DNA of 29,066 nucleotides from Bodo saltans (Eukaryota > Euglenozoa > Kinetoplastea > Eubodonida > Bodonidae). The stretch is taken from assembly GCA_001460835.1 (NCBI GenBank), contig CYKH01000335.1:1-29066 (forward strand), written 5' to 3'. Below the pieces are notes generated by a model that was not told the DNA's origin, searched no databases, and worked only from the letters and a program-made list of their open reading frames with translations. Shown one piece after another: positions 15,749-22,478 of the stretch (position 1 is the stretch's first letter; each line of letters opens with the position of its first letter). The position numbers and the translations under genes are program-made.

Positions 15749-16960
15749 ATGGAGGAGGTGTGCCATCGTGTCTTGACCCTCACGCCTCCCGCTCAGGTAC
15801 CCATGTACATTGTCGATTTGCTTTCACTAGGGATTGAAGAAGTGGCAAAGTACCTCAACGCGGAGGCCGATAAAATGCTGAAGTTTGTGAAGGACGAGCG
15901 TAGTGCGTGGAATAAGAAGCCACACCCTCGTGGTGAGGAGGCTTGGATTAGCCCGTCGCCGGTCGAACGGCAATTGTGTGCCGCCAGGATGATTATCTTT
16001 GCCCAGACCACCATCATGCGTCTCCACGAATACTGCGCGTCGATTGCACTCCAAGCACATCTGGGAGCACTGTCGGCAGATGGACTTCTGGACTTTGCGT
16101 CGCGCTCAGACTTTTTGAAATTAGATGAGACGTTAGAGGAGCTAATCAACCTTGCCGCGGCGGCAATTGTGACGAAAAGCCTCGTGATTTTGTATTACTC
16201 GCAGAACAAACACGACTTCCGGCCAAAAGAAGAGCGTAAGAAAAAAGGCGACGATGATGGTGCGTCCGTGATGGTGGTGCGCCCCTCGACTCGTGCTTGT
16301 GGTTTGTTTTGTCAGTATGTCAACTTTCAGCTTCTTCAGATACAACCGTTGTTGGATGTCTCTTGCGGACAAATGTGGAGGCAGACGGTGGACGAGGTTC
16401 ACGTCCCCCCAGGAGGCCTAGGAGGAAGGCGAGGCGGGGATGGAGGCGCCACTCCGCCCCGTAGCCCAGCCCTTGGACCCTCAGCAGCCCCAACGGAATT
16501 ACGCGTGGGAGGGGACATCGATCGCACGTTGACCTCACTCCGAAAGAAAAGTGATGCGGTGACCAAAGTCAAGAAGATGTCTTTGCAGCAGCTGATTTTT
16601 GGTGACGGTGGTCCCACGTCCCTCGTACGGTCGATCGGTGTGCCACTGTACCGTGGTCTGTCTGCGCATCTTCGTCAGATGCGGTGCAACGAAGCAGGTG
16701 CCTTTGTGTACAAACAAGACGTCACCGAGTATGCTCGTGCATTACGCCCATTGATGATTGCACCGGGACTGGACTCGATTGTTGTGGAACGACTCATGGC
16801 GGTGCTGAAAGACACGAGTGGGTTGCTGCTTGCTGCCGTGGAGAACATCAAGGCGGTGAAGGGTGCTGGAATCCTTGGGGAGTTGATGAGCAACGAAGAA
16901 AAGGTTGCGTATCTTCAAATGCGTGATGATCTGCGTGAGGGATTTTCTCAAGGTCGATAG
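15749..16960 (+). CDS. SEC10: exocyst complex subunit Sec10 (EXOC5), C-terminal part
   Basis: This frame completes Sec10; its usable part starts at about 15719 (KAQEYLERMEEVCHR) and runs to the stop at 16958-16960. The last ~130 residues match the Sec10 C-terminus in pattern and spacing: VRSIGVPLYRGLSAHLRQ, then VTEYARALRPLM, then MAVLKDTSGLLLAAVENIKA, and finally AYLQMRDDLREGF. A Gly/Pro-rich loop at about 16405-16510 interrupts the rod. There is no acceptor-like tract in front of 15749, and only five bases separate its ATG from the upstream stop. It is therefore the other half of a frameshifted gene, not an independent one. The break lies around gacc/aaagaagg at 15716-15727 and needs one base more or two fewer to be in register. 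Confidence 0.75.
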   Translation: MEEVCHRVLTLTPPAQVPMYIVDLLSLGIEEVAKYLNAEADKMLKFVKDERSAWNKKPHPRGEEAWISPSPVERQLCAARMIIFAQTTIMRLHEYCASIALQAHLGALSADGLLDFASRSDFLKLDETLEELINLAAAAIVTKSLVILYYSQNKHDFRPKEERKKKGDDDGASVMVVRPSTRACGLFCQYVNFQLLQIQPLLDVSCGQMWRQTVDEVHVPPGGLGGRRGGDGGATPPRSPALGPSAAPTELRVGGDIDRTLTSLRKKSDAVTKVKKMSLQQLIFGDGGPTSLVRSIGVPLYRGLSAHLRQMRCNEAGAFVYKQDVTEYARALRPLMIAPGLDSIVVERLMAVLKDTSGLLLAAVENIKAVKGAGILGELMSNEEKVAYLQMRDDLREGFSQGR

Positions 16961-17049
16961 TCGAATTCCGCTGTTGAAGACCTTCAATAGACAACATCAA
17001 CCAACAAATAACTGTTACATGTCTCGATACTATTCTCTGTGGATTGCAA

Positions 17050-17081
17050 TTGTCTCATTCTCTCTCATAAAATTCATTAAG
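17050..17081 (+). promoter_or_regulatory. putative trans-splice acceptor for the metacaspase
   Basis: A T/C-rich tract (ttgtctcattctctctcat) is followed by ATTAAG with the AG at 17080-17081. The next ATG is at 17103. The earlier in-frame ATG at 17019 lies upstream of the tract. Confidence 0.55.
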
Positions 17082-17102
17082 ATACCTCAAATCAAGTGTG
17101 TG

Positions 17103-18146
17103 ATGGATCAAGTTGCTGCAGAGCCACGTGTTCGAGCACTGTTCATCGGTGTCAATGGAACGAACAGTAAGTTGTGTGGGTGCGGCACCGATGTAACTGC
17201 GATGCTTGTGGACCTTCGCGTCCAATGTGCGTTTCAAGATATGCATTTTGAGAATCGTATCTTAGTGGATGATTCACTCTTGCCCGGGAAAATGCCAACG
17301 AAGGGAAATATCAATGAAGGCATCAATTGGTTGGTGCATGACCAACGCCGTGGAGATGCGCTATTCTTCTTCTACTCAGGTCATGGGAGGCAAGTGCTCA
17401 GTCTGAACGGTAATTTTGAAAAAGACGGTTTGGACGAGGCCATTTGCGCCCTTGACGGCGACATCAAGGATGATGACTTATTCAAACTTCTTGCTGGTCG
17501 AGTCCATGCTGGTGTACGCTTGACGTGTGTATTCGACTGCTGCCACAGTGGTACCATTATGGACCTGCCGTTCGAGCTCGTTGGACACTCTGGGCATGCG
17601 GCACGCGATCGACTGCACATGAGCGGCATTCGCAGTAATAATTTCACTGCCGGCGATGTTGTGGTGTTTTCAGCGTGCGCAGACAGTCAAACGAGCGTTG
17701 AAGTTCCGAATACTGCCGATTTTGGAAACGGTAATCGAGGCGCAGGAGGTGCTGCAACACAAGCATTTCTGTGGGCATTGGCGAACGCTTATGGTCTACC
17801 GTTGGGCGAGGTGGTCCTAAAGATGCGCGCTTTTCTGGCTAAGAAGGGATACGAGCAGGTTCCGCAGCTGTCAAGCTCGAGGCGTATTGATTTGAGTATG
17901 CCATTCTCACTGTTTGGTCCTCTTGAAGTCGAACAGCCGCTGGTGCATTACGTTCCACAGCAGTACGCATCGCAGTTCCTCTCAACCAACAAGGCCCGCT
18001 TCAAGGCCCCATACACCAGCCCTGTTGCCGCCAGCCGCATCCGTTTCGGTGCCCGACATGAAGGCCCTCGGCAGCTACAAGGTGACGTTCCACAGCAGCC
18101 AGGGTACCAAGGCGCTCATCGACAATCTCGCAGCAGTTCGTCGTAG
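17103..18146 (+). CDS. metacaspase (family C14, type I-like)
   Basis: Metacaspases are Ca2+-dependent cysteine peptidases that cleave after Arg or Lys; in kinetoplastids they are linked to cell-cycle and stress roles. The 347-residue product has the full p20-like core: RALFIGVNGT near the start, the catalytic His in FFFYSGHGRQ (His94), the acidic loop GDIKDDDLFKLLAGRV, and the catalytic Cys in FDCCHSGT (Cys147). The p10-like part follows, with VVVFSACADSQTS and GGAATQAFLWALA. Both dyad residues are present, so the enzyme should be active. There is no long prodomain. The C-terminal tail is rich in Pro, Gln, Arg and Ser (PQQPGYQGAHRQ), like the tails of other kinetoplastid metacaspases. An alternative frame over the tail also looks coding and reaches a stop at 18208-18210. 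Confidence 0.93.
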   Translation: MDQVAAEPRVRALFIGVNGTNSKLCGCGTDVTAMLVDLRVQCAFQDMHFENRILVDDSLLPGKMPTKGNINEGINWLVHDQRRGDALFFFYSGHGRQVLSLNGNFEKDGLDEAICALDGDIKDDDLFKLLAGRVHAGVRLTCVFDCCHSGTIMDLPFELVGHSGHAARDRLHMSGIRSNNFTAGDVVVFSACADSQTSVEVPNTADFGNGNRGAGGAATQAFLWALANAYGLPLGEVVLKMRAFLAKKGYEQVPQLSSSRRIDLSMPFSLFGPLEVEQPLVHYVPQQYASQFLSTNKARFKAPYTSPVAASRIRFGARHEGPRQLQGDVPQQPGYQGAHRQSRSSSS

Positions 18147-18487
18147 CCTGCGTTCGCAACGATGGCAGCTACAACCTAGCAGGTGGGAACAAATCGAAAT
18201 TTGCACATAACAAGAATGCCTCTGATGTGGCAGAAATCTCTTCGTTGCATACCCACGTCATAGTGCTCATCATTATTATTCTATTTGAAGTGTCATTGAC
18301 TTCCGTTGAAGTCGTTAAGCAACAACCTATTCATACCTGATCGTTCTGGGATGCAACAGCACAGAAAAAACATGTGTTCGACAATGTCGTCTTTGCATGA
18401 ATGCGGAGGTATTTCTCTTCCCCCCCCTCGATAAAGATCGTCAACGAAGTAATCTTTTTGCAATAAATCAAACCACAAAAACAAATA
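18147..18487. other. intergenic region, no gene seen
   Basis: The first ~60 bases still read open in the +1 frame relative to the metacaspase (to 18210). After that I see only T/A-rich flank, a C-run at 18419-18427, and the leader of the next gene. Confidence 0.45.
18411..18436 (+). promoter_or_regulatory. putative trans-splice acceptor for the repeat-protein gene
   Basis: A T/C run with a seven- to eight-base C block ends in ATAAAG with the AG at 18435-18436. The ATG at 18488 is 51 bases downstream. Confidence 0.5.
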
Positions 18488-20353
18488 ATGGACATCAACG
18501 AAGTGTTAGACCGTCTTGACGAAGACGCCCCAGTCGTCGAAGAACAAGACGAAGACCTCCTGCGTGCCTACGGCCTCCACAAGTCTGAGGACGTCAAGGC
18601 AGTACGAGGCGACAAAACGGCGCGTGGTGACAAGATGGCGCACTACATGCACATGATTCACGTCCACCCAGATGTAGCGGAGTCGTACTTTCGCCTTGGC
18701 CAACTCATGCGTCGCGACGAAATTGTTCGCCTACGCAGCAGAGACACAGTAGATCGGCGTGATGTATGGGCAATGGGCATCAAGTACGAGCCAACCAATG
18801 CCCGTGCGTATTACCACCTTGCTAGAGACTTGGCGCACATCAAGAGCGAGGATCATATTGCATTTCCTGATGGGAGGTCAATGACCCCCACGGAGCTGTG
18901 CATCGAGGCCATCCGCCATAAGCTAGACTTTGCGGAGTGTTACTACTACCTCTCGACACTACTACCTGATGCCACGTCCACCGTGACGCTTTACAACGGT
19001 CGCATCGCAAACAGGCGGGAGCTGCAGCTCGATGCCGTTGCGTTGGACAAAACTATTTTCTATGCGTACAGCTCCATTGCCTTTGGGATGGAGATTGACG
19101 ACGTGATTGAGTTCGCTGGGAACACCCTCATGAAGAATGACTTCTACGCCCTCGCCATTCATTACGGTCCACACGATGCTCGAGCATACATCAATCTGGC
19201 AGCAAACTTGAAGAAGGGCGAGTCGTTTAAGCTTTTAGATGGCAAGAAGCTATCCCGAAAGGAGTTGTATACGGCCGCTATTGAACGAGATGAGGAATCG
19301 ATCCAAGCAGTGTACAACTTGGCCATCGAGCTCGGCAGTGGGGAAGAGATTACCCTCAAGGACGGCACTGTTACCACAAAGCGAGCGTTGCTATGTAAGG
19401 TGTTGGACATGGACCCATACTACAAGAAGGCATACGGTGCCCTAGCCTACGATATGAAGAAGAAGGAGGTCATCATGCTGCGTGATCCGGACGAAGACTT
19501 CGACGACGAACCAACTGCGAAGACAAAGCGCATGTTGTACGCACTGGCTGGCATTGATTTTAGTGTTCCTGTTGGTCTCAATGACGACGAGGATCACCTG
19601 CTCGCGTTACAAACGATTGAGGTTACTCAAGAAGAGCTCGAGAAGGTCCGACGAAAGGAGGCGAAGAAACGCCGCATTGCTGAACTCCGACGCATGATGG
19701 ATGACCAGAATAAAGCAGAGTCAAAAGGGAAGAAGCTCCCTCGCAGGCGTCGTGAGGGCAGCAAGAAGAAAAAGAAGGAGAAGAAAGTAGAAGAAGACGT
19801 ACCCGTGGGTGCGGTGCTCGCACCTGGAACGCGCCTCCGCCTCAGCAGATTCTTCCGTGCTCACGCCCCAGAAAAACTCGACGACATTGACAAGCTTCTA
19901 CCGCTGTTTGCAGGTCGAGAGGAGAGCCGCTTTCAACTGCTGATTAACATTTACGGGCCTGAACCGTCAACGATGGATTTCGTTGCCGAGTTCGATGATA
20001 TTACGATCAATGCTGATGGTGGTGCGACGACGCCAGCAGCAGGAGGCAACACATCCATTTCTGTTAGCAGCAGCAGTGGCGGCACTCGTGGCGGTGGTGG
20101 GAGAAGTTATTCCCCACCTGACGTACCGTCACCGACGTCGGCGCAAGGAGGACGCCGCGGCAGGCTCCCGCCAGCGGCGCGGCTCAAAGAGGAAGGTTTG
20201 TCACCTTCGAATCTTGCCAACTTCGACAGAGGCGAGATGGAAGAGGAATCACCGAGTTACTTCACGGGAGGGAAATTTGACAGGGGTGAGAGTAACTACG
20301 AAATGTTGAATTTCAATACAGACAACGACGATCAACGACCATCGTACTTTTAG
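18488..20353 (+). CDS. protein with seven TPR-like repeats carrying a DG-hairpin, unknown role
   Basis: The 621-residue product holds about seven tandem repeats of 40-44 residues at roughly 61-355. Each has the pattern A-x-A-Y-x-x-L-A, then a short Ile/Leu-rich strand with an N/D-G turn, then R-x-E-L-x-x-x-A-I-x-x-D-P. Examples are ARAYINLAANLKKGESFKLL followed by DGKKLSRKELYTAAIERDEE, and AECYYYLSTLL with LYNGRIANRREL. They look like TPR units with a beta-hairpin between the helices. A Lys/Arg-rich coiled stretch follows at about 375-440. A compact helical module comes next at about 447-491 (LSRFFRAHAPEKLDDIDKLL, then FAGREESRF and IYGPEP), of a kind I recall from other kinetoplastid proteins. 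The Gly/Ser-rich tail ends in two FDRGE...PSYF blocks. No enzyme motif is seen; a scaffold role is a guess. The gene's 3' end is repeated downstream. Confidence 0.7.
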   Translation: MDINEVLDRLDEDAPVVEEQDEDLLRAYGLHKSEDVKAVRGDKTARGDKMAHYMHMIHVHPDVAESYFRLGQLMRRDEIVRLRSRDTVDRRDVWAMGIKYEPTNARAYYHLARDLAHIKSEDHIAFPDGRSMTPTELCIEAIRHKLDFAECYYYLSTLLPDATSTVTLYNGRIANRRELQLDAVALDKTIFYAYSSIAFGMEIDDVIEFAGNTLMKNDFYALAIHYGPHDARAYINLAANLKKGESFKLLDGKKLSRKELYTAAIERDEESIQAVYNLAIELGSGEEITLKDGTVTTKRALLCKVLDMDPYYKKAYGALAYDMKKKEVIMLRDPDEDFDDEPTAKTKRMLYALAGIDFSVPVGLNDDEDHLLALQTIEVTQEELEKVRRKEAKKRRIAELRRMMDDQNKAESKGKKLPRRRREGSKKKKKEKKVEEDVPVGAVLAPGTRLRLSRFFRAHAPEKLDDIDKLLPLFAGREESRFQLLINIYGPEPSTMDFVAEFDDITINADGGATTPAAGGNTSISVSSSSGGTRGGGGRSYSPPDVPSPTSAQGGRRGRLPPAARLKEEGLSPSNLANFDRGEMEEESPSYFTGGKFDRGESNYEMLNFNTDNDDQRPSYF

Positions 20354-20526
20354 TGTGGGGTTGTCCTTACTCACGTTTTAGTTAGCGTCGGGTGCAGCAA
20401 CGTACAGGGGTGAGAGTAACTACGAAATGTTGAATTTCAATACGGACAACGACGATCAGCGGCCATCGTACTTTTAGTGTGGGGTCGTCCTTACTCACGT
20501 TTTAGTTAGCGTCGGGTGCAGCAACG
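20280..20526. repeat. 124-bp tandem duplication of a gene's 3' end
   Basis: Copy one (20280-20403) holds the last 24 codons including the stop, plus about 50 bases of 3' flank; copy two is 20404-20526. I count four differences. Three fall in the coding part and are all synonymous third-position changes (ACA/ACG, CAA/CAG, CGA/CGG). The fourth is in the flank. Copy two lies after the stop, so it is not translated with the gene. Confidence 0.95.
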
Positions 20527-20772
20527 GTGTGTTTGCTTTCTTTTTTATTTTGTGGTGGCGAGCATATGTTCCCACACAAAGAGTTGACGAGCGCTTCTCT
20601 CTCTCGTCACCAGTTGTACAACGCGTCGAACGAATCGGGAGGAGCGAGATTGGGAGAACCAGATCTCTCGGATGTGGGCTTGTTTTTCGAATTTTTTTTA
20701 AAATGTGCCCCCTTTCCTCCCTTTCAGTTGTGTTACTCAACAGGAAAAGGAGAGGAGAAGAAAAATACGGAG
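20354..20772. other. intergenic region containing the second 124-bp copy
   Basis: The first 170 bases are duplicated sequence. The rest (20527-20772) is flank and leader of the methyltransferase, with a T-run at 20690-20699 and a C/T block before the acceptor. The frame open from 20527 translates leader sequence and is not treated as coding. Confidence 0.55.
20680..20727 (+). promoter_or_regulatory. putative trans-splice acceptor for the methyltransferase
   Basis: T-rich and C/T-rich blocks (cccctttcctccctttcag) end in an AG at 20726-20727. The ATG at 20773 follows 45 bases later. This is one of the clearest acceptors in the window. Confidence 0.65.
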
Positions 20773-21516
20773 ATGGAGAATAGCAAACCGTCATCGTCGG
20801 CAGTGAGCAGGAGGTACTCCATCCCATCCCTTCGCTCGTGGGTCTACGATACCGTGATTGTCAACATGACCAAACGATGGTATCGGGAGGTGCTCACAAA
20901 GCTCCCCGTCAATGCTCGCATCCTCGACGTTGGGATCGGCACAGGCACAAGCCTCTTGGAGAACAGAGATCTGATTGTGTCGAAACATTTGCACGTCACT
21001 GGTGTGGACTACGATGAGCACTACGTCATCGCTGCGATTGAGAATGTGAAACGGTTTGGCCTTGAGCAGCAAGTTGCGCTAGTGCATGCAAGCATTCATG
21101 ATTACTCTCCATCGCCGTCATCCTCCTCTTCGGGTGATGATGAGAAGGAGAACCAACGACCCTTCGACGCGATTTACTTCTCAGGTAGCTTCATGATCAT
21201 CCCTGATAAGGCGGAGGCTCTCAAGCGCTGCGTACGTATGCTGAAACCAACGACAACCGCGAGCTCAAGCGGCAGTGGTCGTGTGTACTTCACGCAGACA
21301 TTTGAGCATGAGGGTATCGTAGGGCGCTATGTCACGCCTTGGGTGAAAGCAGCCTTGAAGACGCTCCTGACCATTGACTTTGGCACTGTGACGTTTGAGA
21401 AGGACTTCTTAGCGGTGTTGCAAGCGGCAAATGTGGAGGTGGAGCAACGAATTAGCTTAGGCAAGGCGATGTTCCGAGAGCAGGTCTTGATTGTCGCCAT
21501 GGTCCCTGTGAGCTAA
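20773..21516 (+). CDS. SAM-dependent methyltransferase (class I)
   Basis: The 247-residue product has the Rossmann methyltransferase order. Motif I is ARILDVGIGTGTSLLE, a glycine-rich SAM-binding loop. The acidic end of strand 2 is HVTGVDYDEHYV, and motif IV is FDAIYFSGSFMIIPDKAEAL. A helix follows, with ALKRCVRMLKP and the strand GRVYFTQTFE. Substrate cannot be told from the sequence; the fold is shared by small-molecule, protein and lipid methyltransferases. Two Ser-rich low-complexity loops are inserted (near SPSPSSSSSGDDEKE and TTTASSSGSG). The start at 20773 is the first in-frame ATG after a strong acceptor. The N-terminal SPRLRSW-like region (SIPSLRSWVYDTVIVNMTKR) has no clear membrane segment. 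Confidence 0.85.
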   Translation: MENSKPSSSAVSRRYSIPSLRSWVYDTVIVNMTKRWYREVLTKLPVNARILDVGIGTGTSLLENRDLIVSKHLHVTGVDYDEHYVIAAIENVKRFGLEQQVALVHASIHDYSPSPSSSSSGDDEKENQRPFDAIYFSGSFMIIPDKAEALKRCVRMLKPTTTASSSGSGRVYFTQTFEHEGIVGRYVTPWVKAALKTLLTIDFGTVTFEKDFLAVLQAANVEVEQRISLGKAMFREQVLIVAMVPVS

Positions 21517-21842
21517 CAAAAAGGAAGCTCACTGACAAAGGAACGAGGCTCTCTCTCAATAACGTAATCAGACGAGAGGGACGCTTATGTCTCTTGGTTT
21601 TACGAGATCAAAAAATCCAGTTTCTTTTGCGCGGCTTTGTATTGAGCAGACTTGAACCTGATGAGCGGCAAGAAGAATCCCTGTGCTTTTTCTTTATTCT
21701 TCGCCACTCGGATTCTTACTGAGCAAACTCTCCTGTCCTCCCCATGCCTATGACCCTCCTTTGCTCGTCTATGACTAATGCATATTTAGCTTCGCTCTTC
21801 TCACCTGAGAAACAATCTTTTTTACTATGCACCACGAAAGAA
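21517..21842. other. intergenic region, no gene seen
   Basis: This is the 3' flank of the methyltransferase and the upstream region of the CS-domain gene. It is T/C-rich around 21680-21720 and 21730-21760. No credible coding frame or RNA gene is recognised. Confidence 0.5.
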
Positions 21843-21872
21843 TTTTTCTGTTTTTTTCTTTCGCCTCACTAG
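21843..21872 (+). promoter_or_regulatory. putative trans-splice acceptor for the CS-domain gene
   Basis: A strong T/C run (ttttctgtttttttctttcg) ends in CACTAG with the AG at 21871-21872, eleven bases before the ATG at 21884. The AG is the first two bases of the 304-bp duplicated unit, so the second copy has an AG but not this tract. Confidence 0.65.
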
Positions 21873-22478
21873 AAGTTCGTGGAATGTCAAATTATTTCCT
21901 TGGCAACGGTGTTGTGTGGGTTCAGTCGACCGAAGAAGGCGACACGTCCCTCGAGGTTACCGTCCCCGTGGTGCTGCCCGCTGGTGTCCGCACCAAGGAG
22001 CTCACCGTGTTAGTCAAGGAACGCGATGTGCTGTGCATCAAGTACAAGGAGTCTACCCTTGTGCAGTGGCGTCTGTACAGCCGTGTTTCTGAGGACGTGG
22101 AGTGGCGTGCAGTAAATAGCAATGTCGTCGTGGACCTCGTCAAGGCCGAGGCTGCAACGTGGCCGTGCCTCTTGAGAAGTTCGTGGAATGTCAAATTATT
22201 TCCTTGGCAACGGTGTTGTGTGGGTTCAGTCGACCGAAGAAGGCGACACGTCCCTCGAGGTTACCGTCCCCGTGGTGCTGCCCGCTGGTGTCCGCACCAA
22301 GGAGCTCACCGTGTTAGTCAAGGAACGCGATGTGCTGTGCATTAAGTACAAGGAGTCTACCCTTGTGCAGTGGCGTCTGTACAGCCGTGTTTCTGAGGAC
22401 GTGGAGTGGCGTGCAGAGAATAGCAATGTCGTCGTGGACCTCGTCAAGGCCGAGGCTGCAACGTGGCCGTGCCTCTTG
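21871..22478. repeat. 304-bp tandem duplication covering the CS domain
   Basis: Copy one is 21871-22174 and copy two 22175-22478. I count three base differences: one synonymous (ATC/ATT) and two adjacent ones that change Val to Glu (GTA/GAG). The period is 3n+1, so translation through copy one leaves the frame when it enters copy two. Confidence 0.97.
21884..22345 (+). CDS. truncated CS-domain protein (first copy of duplication)
   Basis: This is the frame that the strong upstream acceptor would feed. Its first 97 residues are a CS (p23/HSP20-like) domain, identical to that of the downstream gene except for one Val/Glu change. Translation then enters copy two out of frame, adding about 56 arginine- and cysteine-rich residues of no recognisable fold, and stops at 22343-22345. 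If translated, it would be a lone CS domain with a nonsense tail. It could equally be a dead 5' fragment or an artefact of assembly. Confidence 0.6.
   Translation: MSNYFLGNGVVWVQSTEEGDTSLEVTVPVVLPAGVRTKELTVLVKERDVLCIKYKESTLVQWRLYSRVSEDVEWRAVNSNVVVDLVKAEAATWPCLLRSSWNVKLFPWQRCCVGSVDRRRRHVPRGYRPRGAARWCPHQGAHRVSQGTRCAVH

Noticed and set aside
16905-17102. Upstream in-frame starts for the metacaspase, one of which (17019) would add a hydrophobic leader
   Set aside because: The hydrophobic residues are the translation of the pyrimidine tract itself, and the acceptor-like AG lies after those ATGs.
20404-20526. Copy two of the 124-bp repeat as a second small gene
   Set aside because: It has no start codon and no acceptor, and it encodes only a duplicated C-terminus.
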